DNA of 57,536 bases from Minisyncoccota bacterium (GTDB lineage Bacteria > Patescibacteriota > Microgenomatia > UBA1400 > PJMF01). The notes below the pieces were generated by a model. The model was given only the letters and a program-made list of their open reading frames with translations. It was not told where the DNA came from and did no database searches. The DNA lies in the NCBI GenBank assembly GCA_003173865.1, contig PJMF01000013.1, positions 1 to 57,536 of the forward strand, written 5' to 3'. Both the position numbers and the translations under genes were made by a program. Shown here piece after piece: positions 7,965 to 17,064 of this stretch; the first letter of the stretch is position 1; every line of letters begins with the position of its first letter.

Positions 7965-9317
7965 TTATTTTTTTAACCACATTCCTTTTTGTTCATTCAA
8001 GATTTTTCCATCTTCATATTTTAATTCACCTCTTAGAAAAGTCGCTACCGGTCTCCCACGCAACTTCATTCCTTCATACGCTGACCAACCAAGTTTCGTA
8101 AAGAGATCTTCCTTCTTCACTTGCCACTCTCCTTTTGTATCAAGAATCACGAAATCGGCATCGTTTCCTACTTTGATGCCAGTTTTTTGTGGAAAATCAA
8201 AGAATGTAGCAATATTGGTAGATCCGCAGTTGGCTAATCTTTGCAGCCCTTCCTCTAAACTTTCTTCGCCAAAATTGCCAATCCATCCAGTTAAAAATGC
8301 TGCAATCGTTTCCTGTACACCTGGCGTTCCACTGACTGCTTTCCAGACATCTTGATTTTTTTCTTCGATTGTATGTGGTGTGTGTTCTGAACAAATACCA
8401 TCAATCATTCCTGCACGCATCATTTGCCATAACTCATGATTGAGCTTTGGAGAACGCAGCGCTGGACTGACTTTTAATAAGGTTCCCAATTTTTTGTAAT
8501 CATCACTATTGAAAAAAAGTTGATAGCCTGTGACTTCGCCACCGGCTTGAAGTCCTTGCGTGCGTGCATACGCAATCGCATCGAACTCACCGCGAGTGCT
8601 TGCGTGCAAAATCCATAACTTTGTCCCGTAATACTTGGCTAAAACCACTGACTCCCACGCCGACATCTCGACCACTAACTCATTTCGTGCTTCTGAATAC
8701 GCAAGCATGTCTGTACGCCCTGCATCCTGAAATTCTTTTTCGCGCGCAGTCACTAAATCCTGATTTTCAGCATGCACTAAAACTGGAAATCCACGACGTG
8801 CTGCAATCTCCCAAATTTTAGCTTGATCCGAGAGCTTTGGCACTGTGGTGGGAGTTGTTTGATGACCGGCAGTAAACACTTTTACTCCCGTAATTTCAGC
8901 TGGATCAACTTTTTCGAGTTCCGAAATATCATTGACTGAAGAACCAAAATTAATAGCAAAATCGCACAGCGATTTGTGTTTATACCGGTCAATTTGTTCG
9001 TGAAGCAACTTCACGGTGGTTGTGGGAGGAATCACGTTAGGCATATCAAACACCGTGGTAAAACCACCAGCTAACGCAGCTCGCGTACCATGTGGAATGT
9101 CTTCTTTATGCTCCAAACCAGGCTCACGGAAATGACCATGCATCTCGATCAAACCAGGTAAAACATATTTGCCATTGGCATCGTAGGCATTTGGCACATT
9201 TTTGGTGCCTTCTTTAATCTCAGTGATTTTCTGATCAGTAAAAAAAATTGTTCCGGCTACAATTCCATTTGGAGTAACGATCTTCGCATTCGTAATTGCT
9301 TGAAAGTTTTTTACCAT
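7965..9317 (-). CDS. pyrC: dihydroorotase
   Basis: Cyclises carbamoyl-aspartate to dihydroorotate. 450 aa from the ATG at 9315-9317, which directly follows the frdB-like stop; a longer frame reading into frdB is rejected as it lacks conserved residues. Amidohydrolase motifs: MHGHFREPG (metal His pair and substrate Arg), MPNVIPPT, the GVKVF Lys expected to be carboxylated, VHAEN and LHAST His ligands. The final metal/catalytic motif reads SEHTPH instead of the common (S/T)DHAPH, an Asp-to-Glu change. The class I type fits the length. The step product is the substrate of the missing PyrD reaction. Confidence 0.9.
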   Translation of the reverse strand: MVKNFQAITNAKIVTPNGIVAGTIFFTDQKITEIKEGTKNVPNAYDANGKYVLPGLIEMHGHFREPGLEHKEDIPHGTRAALAGGFTTVFDMPNVIPPTTTVKLLHEQIDRYKHKSLCDFAINFGSSVNDISELEKVDPAEITGVKVFTAGHQTTPTTVPKLSDQAKIWEIAARRGFPVLVHAENQDLVTAREKEFQDAGRTDMLAYSEARNELVVEMSAWESVVLAKYYGTKLWILHASTRGEFDAIAYARTQGLQAGGEVTGYQLFFNSDDYKKLGTLLKVSPALRSPKLNHELWQMMRAGMIDGICSEHTPHTIEEKNQDVWKAVSGTPGVQETIAAFLTGWIGNFGEESLEEGLQRLANCGSTNIATFFDFPQKTGIKVGNDADFVILDTKGEWQVKKEDLFTKLGWSAYEGMKLRGRPVATFLRGELKYEDGKILNEQKGMWLKK

Positions 9318-9318
9318 G

Positions 9319-9981
9319 TTACTTATTTTGTAGTAACTCAACTGCTTTATCAATCGGCACTCCCCGAGGACAAACTTTTGTAATGCGTTTTGCTTCTTTG
9401 GCAGAATAAACGTCGACGCCTTCGACTTGCGCAATCGTTTTGCGATCCAATCCATCTCGTGGATCAGTAAAAAAACGCGCGAGTTTCACTAAGGTCATGG
9501 GATCAATAATGCCATATTTCTGTTTTTTCATTGTCTCCGAAGCAGCGACACAACATCCACACTCGATACATTTACGAAAGGGCTTGGACAAATCAGCTTG
9601 TGCTTTGGTCACGATCACATCTTTTTTCTTTTGCAGATATGGTCGCGTACGTTTGAGTCTTTCGAGTAAAAGACTCAGATCAACAATCAAATCACGTTCA
9701 ATCGGAAAGTTCGCTAGAGGTTCCACAACATATTTTTTTACATCTTTATCAACCTTTTCAAAACATCCCAGCACCGGTTTCCCATTGACCATAACCCCAC
9801 ACGTACCGCAAATTCCACTTCGGCACTCCCAGCGAAAAGCCACCGTCTGGTCACATTTTTTTTGAATAAAGTTCAGCGCATCAAGAATAGTCATTCCATC
9901 ACTATATGGAACTTGAAACGTGTCATAAGATACCGAACCTATTTCGGCACTGTAGCGACAAATTTGGAACTGAAGTTTCAT
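9319..9981 (-). CDS. frdB: fumarate reductase/succinate dehydrogenase-like iron-sulphur subunit, [3Fe-4S] ligands lost
   Basis: 220-aa soluble two-domain electron-transfer subunit. The N-terminal ferredoxin fold carries four [2Fe-2S] cysteines (C53, C58, C61, C73 in CRSGICGTCG and LGC). The C-terminal domain has CIECGCC and CPRG, giving the [4Fe-4S] ligands C138, C141, C144 and C204. Positions that bind the [3Fe-4S] cluster in E. coli SdhB (C159, C206, C212) are Ser148, Ala194 and Ile200 here. That cluster hands electrons to quinone at the membrane anchor, and no anchor genes are present. It lies 3 nt after the frdA-like gene and 1 nt before pyrC, inside the pyr operon, which lacks pyrD. A role in dihydroorotate oxidation is inferred. 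Confidence 0.9.
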   Translation of the reverse strand: MKLQFQICRYSAEIGSVSYDTFQVPYSDGMTILDALNFIQKKCDQTVAFRWECRSGICGTCGVMVNGKPVLGCFEKVDKDVKKYVVEPLANFPIERDLIVDLSLLLERLKRTRPYLQKKKDVIVTKAQADLSKPFRKCIECGCCVAASETMKKQKYGIIDPMTLVKLARFFTDPRDGLDRKTIAQVEGVDVYSAKEAKRITKVCPRGVPIDKAVELLQNK

Positions 9982-9984
9982 AAA

Positions 9985-11643
9985 TTACCTTATTACTTCT
10001 GATGTGTGTGTTTTTAACTGACCATTTTTATATGTCACGACAACATTTTTACACCACTCTTCTTTTCGTTCAGGAAAATCACTTCGATAGTGAGCTCCTC
10101 GACTCTCAGTTCTGAGTAAAGCTGCTTCAATCGTCGCTAAAGCAGTCAAAATCATGTTGTGCAACTCCAACGTATCTTGCAGTTCTTTATTTCGCTCACG
10201 AGAAGGAACTTTTACACGCAAATTCTTTGCTAACTCAGCTAACTTCCTTACTTCTGTCTGTGCCTCCTTCAATCCCTTTTCGCTGCGCACAATTCCAACT
10301 TTATTCCACATCACTGACTTCAATTGATGCTCTAACTCATATGTATCATTGCCTTTTTTACGCTTCGCGAGGCCATCTATTCTTGCTATTTCTTCTTGAA
10401 TTAACTTTCCTGGAATGTCGAGATGAGTTACCCGTTTTTTGACTTGCTTTTTTGCAGCGGTAATCGAGCGCTTGCCAAAGACTTGTCCCTCAGCAATGGA
10501 GTTACCACCCAAGCGATTTGCACCATGTACACCACCTACTACTTCGCCAACCGCAAGAAGCCCTGGCACATTCGTTTCTGCATCCACGGTAATCCGCAAA
10601 CCACCACACATGTGGTGCATTGATGGATAAATCTCCATTGGCGTTTTGTGAATGTCTACGCCAGTAACCATGTACTGCTCTAGCACATCCGGAATTTTCT
10701 CCTCGATCTCACCTTTGGGCCAGTGTGTAACGTCGAGGTAAACACCTCCGTGCTCTGAGCCTCTTCCCTCTTCTACTTCTTGATAAATTGCACGAGTCAC
10801 TTCATCACGACCTGCCAATTCCAATAATTTTGGTTGATACCGCTCCATAAATCGCTCACCTTTGCTGTTTTTGAGCTGACCACCGTGACCACGCACTTTT
10901 TCCGTCACCAGTACACCACGCGCGGAAGAAGGAAACACCATGCCAGTCGGATGAAACTGCGTCATCTCCATATCAATCAACTCAGCACCTAACTCCAACG
11001 CCATAGCATATCCGTCACCTGAGTTACTCGCTGCATTCGTTGTTACTTCATACATGCGTCCGGCACCTCCACTCGCTAGAATCACTACTTTTGCACGGAA
11101 GAAAACATACTCACCCGTAGCCAAATCAAAGCCAAATGCTCCTGCAACTCCATCTGTGGTTTTTAAAATCTTGGTGATGAAAAACTCGTCGTTATAAGGC
11201 ACCGACAACTTGCGCAACTCATCAACCAAACCTTGCATCATTTCTCGACCGGTATAGTCACCAACACAGACATTGAGAGGTTCACTCTGTTTCCCACCGC
11301 GCCAAGTGTAAAGCTCTCCATTTGGCAGACGATCAAAAATCAAACCGTACGACTCTAGGTCCATAATGCGTGCTGGCATTCCTTCAGTAAACGCTTTGAC
11401 CATTGGATAGTTATTGATATGCCAGCCGCCATCTATTGTGTCCTTAAAGTGACCTGCAGTTGTTGCCGGGAGCTTTATTGCTGCGTTTAACCCCCCCATT
11501 GCCATTCCAGTATGTGCACAACCAAGTACTTCTTTACAAATCAATTGAACATCTAAACCCTCTTTTGCAGCTTCGATAGCAGCTCTGAGGCCTGCTCCTC
11601 CTGCACCAATAATGGCTACGTCACAAGAAATTGTTTTATACAT
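9985..11643 (-). CDS. frdA: fumarate reductase/succinate dehydrogenase-like flavoprotein in pyrimidine operon
   Basis: 552-aa FAD-dependent subunit. GAGGAGLRAA is the Rossmann dinucleotide site, and AHTGMAMGG holds the His (about 44) that binds FAD covalently in E. coli FrdA. Active-site landmarks of the family are retained: QFHPTG (H231), AGRDEVTRA (R279), HHMCGG (H343/H344) and GANRLGGNS (R377). The C-terminal helical domain ends with RTESRGAHYRSDFP. By family it interconverts succinate and fumarate. Its start overlaps pyrB by 8 nt and its iron-sulphur partner follows, so it is fixed within the pyr operon where pyrD is expected. It could oxidise dihydroorotate or regenerate fumarate-linked acceptor; unproven. 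The FAD His argues against L-aspartate oxidase. Confidence 0.92.
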   Translation of the reverse strand: MYKTISCDVAIIGAGGAGLRAAIEAAKEGLDVQLICKEVLGCAHTGMAMGGLNAAIKLPATTAGHFKDTIDGGWHINNYPMVKAFTEGMPARIMDLESYGLIFDRLPNGELYTWRGGKQSEPLNVCVGDYTGREMMQGLVDELRKLSVPYNDEFFITKILKTTDGVAGAFGFDLATGEYVFFRAKVVILASGGAGRMYEVTTNAASNSGDGYAMALELGAELIDMEMTQFHPTGMVFPSSARGVLVTEKVRGHGGQLKNSKGERFMERYQPKLLELAGRDEVTRAIYQEVEEGRGSEHGGVYLDVTHWPKGEIEEKIPDVLEQYMVTGVDIHKTPMEIYPSMHHMCGGLRITVDAETNVPGLLAVGEVVGGVHGANRLGGNSIAEGQVFGKRSITAAKKQVKKRVTHLDIPGKLIQEEIARIDGLAKRKKGNDTYELEHQLKSVMWNKVGIVRSEKGLKEAQTEVRKLAELAKNLRVKVPSRERNKELQDTLELHNMILTALATIEAALLRTESRGAHYRSDFPERKEEWCKNVVVTYKNGQLKTHTSEVIR

Positions 11644-12583
11644 AGTCTTTTAGTAAAACCAAACTTAATAATGCCATACGAACATACATACCATTCGTCA
11701 TTTGTTCTGTAATGTAAATTGCACGCGGATCTAAGTCAACCTCTGGCGTAATTTCACCAACCCGTGGTAATGGATGCATCACCACTGCAGTTTTTTTTGC
11801 TTGGCGCAGTAATTGCGGTGTAATAATGTAGTGATATTTTAGTTTTTCATAAAGATCCAGATCAGTAAAACGTTCCTTTTGGACACGTGTGACATACAGG
11901 ACGTCTGTACGTGGGAGTACCTCTTCTAGAGTTTCACTTTGAGTTACTTTCACACCGCGATCAGAAAACGTTTTTATCAGATTACTTGGTAAACGAAGAA
12001 TTTCCGGTGAAACAAAGTTGAATGTGACATTTTTATACTGCGAAAGTAACTTGGAGAGTGAGTGAATCGTGCGACCATTCAACAGATCACCAACCATTGT
12101 AATCGTCAAACCATCCACCCCACCAAAATGTTCACTAATCGTAAAAAAATCAAGTAACGCTTGAGAGGGATGTTCTCCTACACCATCACCAGCATTGATA
12201 ATTGGTTTTTCACAAAACTCTGCTGCAATTTTAGCTGAACCTACTTCTGGATGACGCAAGACAACGACATCCGAATAGCAACCAAATGTACGTACCGTAT
12301 CAGGTAACGTTTCACCTTTAGCCACAGACGAGTAGCTCACACCTTGCAAAGGGATAAAACCACCTCCCAATCTCTGCATTGCACTAATAAATGACGCAAA
12401 CGTACGGCTAGAAGGTTCGTAAAAGAGCGCTGTCATTAACTTTCCTTTTAGTAAATCGCTCCCCCCTTTTGTTTCTACCAGTTTTTTCATTTTCTTCGTC
12501 ACTGTAAGCATTAGCTGCAAATCCGTTTTGTGAAATTGGTCAGCAGTTAAGACATCTTGTAAATAAAACGTATTGGAAGACAT
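11636..12583 (-). CDS. pyrB: aspartate carbamoyltransferase catalytic chain
   Basis: Condenses carbamoyl phosphate and aspartate, committing carbon to pyrimidines. The carbamoyl-phosphate site FYEPSSRT is intact, with GDGVGEHPSQALLD, GDLLNGRTIHSL and HPLPRVGEI following in the usual order. The ATG at 12581-12583 is preferred because GGAAGG precedes it by about 8 nt; an in-frame ATG 18 nt upstream is possible. No regulatory pyrI is adjacent, so allosteric control of the E. coli type is not indicated. It overlaps the frdA-like gene by 8 nt. Confidence 0.95.
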   Translation of the reverse strand: MSSNTFYLQDVLTADQFHKTDLQLMLTVTKKMKKLVETKGGSDLLKGKLMTALFYEPSSRTFASFISAMQRLGGGFIPLQGVSYSSVAKGETLPDTVRTFGCYSDVVVLRHPEVGSAKIAAEFCEKPIINAGDGVGEHPSQALLDFFTISEHFGGVDGLTITMVGDLLNGRTIHSLSKLLSQYKNVTFNFVSPEILRLPSNLIKTFSDRGVKVTQSETLEEVLPRTDVLYVTRVQKERFTDLDLYEKLKYHYIITPQLLRQAKKTAVVMHPLPRVGEITPEVDLDPRAIYITEQMTNGMYVRMALLSLVLLKDYV

Positions 12584-12606
12584 ATATTTTCCTTCCGGCA
12601 TAAGTA

Positions 12607-15600
12607 TTAATGTAATTGACTCATGTACTCACTCCACGACTTCACTTCCAGATCTTCTAACTCATATTTTGCTAGTGCATCAACAAAGTGCGCGGCGTTA
12701 TCAACAGTTGTAAAAATCGGTATCCCGAAATCAATTGCCATTCGCCTCATTGTATACCCATCAGTATTATCCAAGTACAGCTGTTCAACTTCATTATTCT
12801 TATAACGACCAGGAATCACAATTGCAAAGTCAATTGAACGCAGCGCAAGTAAATCCGTCACATTTGGATGTTTCTGAGTCTCTTGAATTTTTCCGACTGC
12901 TGTAGCAGCAATTCCATTTTCCTTGAGGAAAAGCACCGTCCCTGACGTCCCAAAAATTGTGAATCCCATCTGTATTAAGTGTCCACAACTACTCAAAAAA
13001 CGAAGCTTCGACTTACTTCCACCTAAACTCACAAGAACTGCTTTTTTCTGTGGTGGTTTTACATTTGTTGCATACAATCCTTTGAGATACGCGTCGTGCA
13101 TATCTTTACCGAATGCAGCCACTTCACCGGTTGAACTCATCTCAACACGCAGAACTGGATCTGTCCCACGCAACTTATGAAACGAAAACTGCGGAACTTT
13201 AACTGCTTGAAAAGGTAACTTCGTCAGCGTAACTGGCTTCACTTTTTTCCCAAGCATCACTTCAGTCGCCATTTGAATAAAGTTGACGTGGAGCGTTTTA
13301 CTTACAAACGGTAAACTACGTGATGCTCTCAAGTTGCACTCAATCACGTAAGCCACATCATTTAACACAAGAAATTGAATGTTAAATGGTCCATTGACAT
13401 CCAGCGCTCCGACTATCTTTGCAGCGACATCACGCAAATGATCTTGCATACTGCGTGACAAACCTACTGCTGGGAGAGTGAGTGTCGAGTCACCTGAGTG
13501 CACCCCTCCACCTTCCAGATGTTCGCTGATGGCATACGCAATAATCTTGCCATCTTGACTGACTCCATCAAAGTCACACTCAGTCGCATCGCTTAAAAAG
13601 CGACTCATCACTAAAGGATGCTCTTTAAAATCGATATCTTTACGTGACATGTAACGATCAAGATTTTTCTCTGACTCTAAAACGCTCATCGCTCGACCAG
13701 AAAGAACAAAAGAGGGCCGTACTAAAATTGGATAATCAAGTTTTACTGCAAGCTCTTTAGCTTGTTTCAGCGTACGCGCCTCACCCCAAGTTGGTTGCGG
13801 AATTTTTAAATTATCGAGCAACTTACTAAATGTTTTGCGATCTTCAGCTCGATAAATATTTTCTGCCTTCGTGCCAAGTAGTGGAACACGATGAGTAGCA
13901 AGTTTGGGTGCTAAGTTATTAGGAATCTGGCCACCAACAGAAACAACACAAGGCGACTGCTCAATATCCCAAATATCAAGAATACGTTCCAAACTCAGCA
14001 CCTCAAAGTACAAGTAATCTGAGTTATCATAGTCAGTTGAAACTGTTTCGGGATTACAGTTGATCATCACCGTACTCAAACCATTTTTCTTGAGTGTTTG
14101 AATAGTATTGACTGCACACCAATCAAACTCAACTGAAGTTCCAATCGAGTAAGGACCTCCCCCGATTACCATCGCTTTCTTTTCTTTTGCATTTGGTACA
14201 TGATCACTTTCAGTACCGTGATACGTGAGGTAAAGATAATTTGTTTTGGCAGGAAACTCTCCAGCCATCGTATCGATACGTTTGACTACTGGAAGAATTC
14301 TTAATTTTTTGCGTAGCGTGCGAACGTCATCTTCTTTTTTCTTGAGAATCCCTCCAATTTGTCTATCTGAAAATCCAAGTTGTTTCGCTGAGAGAAGAAG
14401 ATCAGGATTTTTTTCAAAACTTACAAAACTCGATTTACTCAGTTTTTGATACATAGCCACAATGTGTTTAAGCTTTGCCAAAAACCACATATCAATACCA
14501 GTGATCTGATGAATCTGCTCGAGTGTCACTCCTTCGCGCATCGCCGAACAAATGGTAAAAAGACGCATTGAGTTTGGTTTTTTTACTTTTTCAGTGAGTT
14601 GTTTACGAGTTTCTTGGCTAAACGCTTTATCCAAAACGCCTTCATAACCATCATTCAACATGCGAGCACCTTTTTGAATTGCTTCCTCAAATGTACGACC
14701 AATTGCCATCACTTCACCAACACTCTTCATTTCACTCCCAATTTCATTAATAGCATGGGAGTACTTGTCGAGATCCCAACGGGGAATTTTGACGACAACG
14801 TAGTCCAGCGCTGGTTCAAAAAATGCCGATGTTTTTTGTGTAATTAAATTTTGCAAATCAGGTAAATTTTTTCCTAGTGCTAACTTTGCGGCAATATAAG
14901 CTAACGGATAACCAGTTGCTTTGGAAGCAAGTGCCGATGATCGAGAAAGTCGTGCATTGACTTCGATAATACGATAGTCGCTATTTTTGGGATTGACAGC
15001 GTACTGGATGTTACATTCGCCAACAATCTTTAACTCGCGAATGGCATCAATCGCTACCTGACGAAGCAAAAAATACTCGTGATTATTGAGTGTCTGAGAC
15101 GGTGCAATCACGATTGATTCGCCAGTATGAATTCCAACCGGATCAAAGTTTTCCATATTACAGACAGTAATACAGTTATCTGCCTGATCGCGTACTACTT
15201 CATACTCGATTTCTTTCCAACCTTCCAGTGATTCTTCTAAAATAACTTGAGGTGCCGTGGCAAATGCGTTCGTTAGTAACTTCTGCAATGTTTCTCTATC
15301 TCGTGCGACACCAGAACCAGTGCCGCCAAGTGCAAAACCAGTTCGGAGCATGACCGGAAATCCAAGTTCTTCAGCAAATTGCATACCTTCCTCAGCGGAA
15401 GTGATAATTTTTCCTTTTGCAGTTTTGAGGCCGATCTTAGCGAGACGTTTGCTAAATAGTTCCCGATCTTCTGTATCAATCACCGCTTGAATGGGTGTTC
15501 CTAAAATGCGGACATTATATTTTTCTAATACACCACTCTTTGCTAACTCCATACCACAATTGAGCGCTGTTTGGCCACCAAAAGAAAGTAAAATACCCGA

Positions 15601-15858
15601 AGGCTTTTCTTTTTTAATGACTTTTTCGACAAAAAATGGAGTAACTGGTAAAAAATAAATCTCATCTGCCAGGCCTTCAGACGTTTGAATCGTTGCGACG
15701 TTTGGATTAATGAGAATAACTTGCTTCCCTTCTTCTTTGAGCGCCTTAATAGCCTGTGTTCCAGAGTAATCAAACTCACCAGCCTCACCAATTTTCAGGG
15801 CTCCGGAGCCGAGCAAAAGAATTTTTTCTTGAGTTGATAATACCTTTTTAGACTTCAT
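12607..15858 (-). CDS. carB: carbamoyl-phosphate synthase large subunit
   Basis: Full-length 1083-aa synthetase that makes carbamoyl phosphate from bicarbonate, ammonia and two ATP. It has the tandem arrangement of two ATP-grasp halves (first starting LGSGALKIGEAGEFDYSG, second near GGGPYSIGTSVEFD), a middle oligomerisation domain and a C-terminal MGS-like allosteric domain (VSLGGSKSKLRF then IFGTSGT). Four nt separate it from carA. It is the largest gene of the pyr operon, with no sign of truncation. Confidence 0.97.
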   Translation of the reverse strand: MKSKKVLSTQEKILLLGSGALKIGEAGEFDYSGTQAIKALKEEGKQVILINPNVATIQTSEGLADEIYFLPVTPFFVEKVIKKEKPSGILLSFGGQTALNCGMELAKSGVLEKYNVRILGTPIQAVIDTEDRELFSKRLAKIGLKTAKGKIITSAEEGMQFAEELGFPVMLRTGFALGGTGSGVARDRETLQKLLTNAFATAPQVILEESLEGWKEIEYEVVRDQADNCITVCNMENFDPVGIHTGESIVIAPSQTLNNHEYFLLRQVAIDAIRELKIVGECNIQYAVNPKNSDYRIIEVNARLSRSSALASKATGYPLAYIAAKLALGKNLPDLQNLITQKTSAFFEPALDYVVVKIPRWDLDKYSHAINEIGSEMKSVGEVMAIGRTFEEAIQKGARMLNDGYEGVLDKAFSQETRKQLTEKVKKPNSMRLFTICSAMREGVTLEQIHQITGIDMWFLAKLKHIVAMYQKLSKSSFVSFEKNPDLLLSAKQLGFSDRQIGGILKKKEDDVRTLRKKLRILPVVKRIDTMAGEFPAKTNYLYLTYHGTESDHVPNAKEKKAMVIGGGPYSIGTSVEFDWCAVNTIQTLKKNGLSTVMINCNPETVSTDYDNSDYLYFEVLSLERILDIWDIEQSPCVVSVGGQIPNNLAPKLATHRVPLLGTKAENIYRAEDRKTFSKLLDNLKIPQPTWGEARTLKQAKELAVKLDYPILVRPSFVLSGRAMSVLESEKNLDRYMSRKDIDFKEHPLVMSRFLSDATECDFDGVSQDGKIIAYAISEHLEGGGVHSGDSTLTLPAVGLSRSMQDHLRDVAAKIVGALDVNGPFNIQFLVLNDVAYVIECNLRASRSLPFVSKTLHVNFIQMATEVMLGKKVKPVTLTKLPFQAVKVPQFSFHKLRGTDPVLRVEMSSTGEVAAFGKDMHDAYLKGLYATNVKPPQKKAVLVSLGGSKSKLRFLSSCGHLIQMGFTIFGTSGTVLFLKENGIAATAVGKIQETQKHPNVTDLLALRSIDFAIVIPGRYKNNEVEQLYLDNTDGYTMRRMAIDFGIPIFTTVDNAAHFVDALAKYELEDLEVKSWSEYMSQLH

Positions 15859-15862
15859 ATGT

Positions 15863-16936
15863 TTATTTCATCAGTTTCTTAAAAATCCAGTTTGTATCAA
15901 ACGGTCCCGGTTGACCTTCTGGATGAAACTGCACACTTGCAATATTCTTTGTTTTACTCCGTAAGCCTTCGCTTGTTTGATCATTTAAGTTAATAAACCA
16001 CTCCTCAAATCCAGACGGAATGGTGGCACGATCCACTGCGTAGCCATGATTTTGAGAAGTTAAGTATGCTTTTTTCGTAAGCACATCTTGACACGGTTGA
16101 TTCAGACCTCGATGTCCATACGGCAATTTATATGTATTCGCTCCAATTGCTAAGGCCAAGAGCTGATGACCCAAACAAATCCCTAAGAAAGGTAACTTCG
16201 CATTCAACACTTCACGAATATGTTGAATTGTTATCTCACAATCCTTTGGATCACCCGGCCCATTCGAGACAAGCACCCCATCAATTTTTTCTTTCAGATC
16301 TAAGGGATTCATGTCCCAAGGAATGCGAATAATCTTATAGCCGTTGTTCAGCATCTCACGGATGATGCCATGCTTTACTCCACAATCGATAAGCGCAATT
16401 GTTTTTCCACTGGACAATGATTTCTCAGGAGAATATTGCACAACTTGATTTAAACTTGCTTCAGACACAACTTTAGTTAGATCGAGTGGTTTCCATTTCG
16501 GTGCAATTTTTCTCATGCTGATTTTGCCCTGCAATACGCCTTTTTCACGAATTTTATGAGTGAGCGCACGCGTATCAACGCCAGAAATTGCTGGAACTTT
16601 AAATTTTTTGAGCCATGCTGAAAAAGTTTGCTGAGATTGGTAATGAGAAGGCTCCGCTGCTTCATTACAAACGATCACACCACGTGTCCAAATCCTTTCC
16701 GACTCAAAGTTAACAACCAGATGTGAGTCTTGCATGACCACTTTAGGAACGCCGTAATTACCAATTAATGGATAAGTAAAAACTAAAATTTGGCCAGCAA
16801 AAGAAGGATCTGTTAAACTTTCTGTATATCCCGTCATTCCTGTTGAAAAAACCACTTCGCCATCAGCCTCACCTTCGTAACCAAAAGATTCTCCTTCAAT
16901 CACGTCACCATCTGCTAGATATAAATAGGCCTTCAT
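15863..16936 (-). CDS. carA: carbamoyl-phosphate synthase small (glutaminase) subunit
   Basis: 357 aa. Supplies ammonia to CarB by glutamine hydrolysis. The N-terminal CarA domain starts with AYLYLADGDVIEGESFG. The class I amidotransferase domain has VSNGPGDP, LGICLGHQ (nucleophile Cys) and VQFHPEGQPG (His, Glu). First gene of the pyr operon; AAGGAG lies about 11 nt before the ATG. A terminator hairpin 26 nt upstream of the start indicates attenuation control. Confidence 0.96.
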   Translation of the reverse strand: MKAYLYLADGDVIEGESFGYEGEADGEVVFSTGMTGYTESLTDPSFAGQILVFTYPLIGNYGVPKVVMQDSHLVVNFESERIWTRGVIVCNEAAEPSHYQSQQTFSAWLKKFKVPAISGVDTRALTHKIREKGVLQGKISMRKIAPKWKPLDLTKVVSEASLNQVVQYSPEKSLSSGKTIALIDCGVKHGIIREMLNNGYKIIRIPWDMNPLDLKEKIDGVLVSNGPGDPKDCEITIQHIREVLNAKLPFLGICLGHQLLALAIGANTYKLPYGHRGLNQPCQDVLTKKAYLTSQNHGYAVDRATIPSGFEEWFINLNDQTSEGLRSKTKNIASVQFHPEGQPGPFDTNWIFKKLMK

Positions 16937-16961
16937 ACTGCCTTTTTCTCCTTAAAATTGT

Positions 16962-16987
16962 AAAAAAAATCCCGATCGCTATCGGGA
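16962..16987 (-). terminator. intrinsic terminator in the carA leader (attenuator)
   Basis: On the minus strand the perfect 7-bp stem TCCCGAT/ATCGGGA with a 4-nt loop is followed by eight T (16962-16969). It ends only 25 nt before the carA ATG, too close for a separate downstream promoter, so transcripts must read through it to express the pyr genes. Confidence 0.75.
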
Positions 16988-17039
16988 TGAACAAAATCTC
17001 CATTCAGTGGAGTGGCACAAATAAATTGGAGGGACACTT

Positions 17040-17060
17040 CTCTAGTGTTAGACACTAGAG
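17040..17060 (-). promoter_or_regulatory. 9-bp perfect hairpin at 5' end of the pyr leader
   Basis: CTCTAGTGT pairs with ACACTAGAG around a 3-nt loop. It begins about 5 nt after the -10 box of the pyr promoter, so it would form the very 5' end of the leader RNA; it is also a possible operator dyad. A smaller hairpin (CTCCA/TGGAG) lies between it and the terminator. Confidence 0.55.
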
Positions 17061-17064
17061 TCGA

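Noticed and set aside
9318-9455. Longer pyrC start reading 46 codons into frdB
   Set aside because: The added residues are unrelated to dihydroorotases, and the ATG at 9317 directly follows the frdB stop.
9985-11643. Flavoprotein as L-aspartate oxidase (NadB)
   Set aside because: It keeps the FAD-binding His of FrdA/SdhA and has an FrdB-type partner next to it; nadA/nadC are not adjacent.
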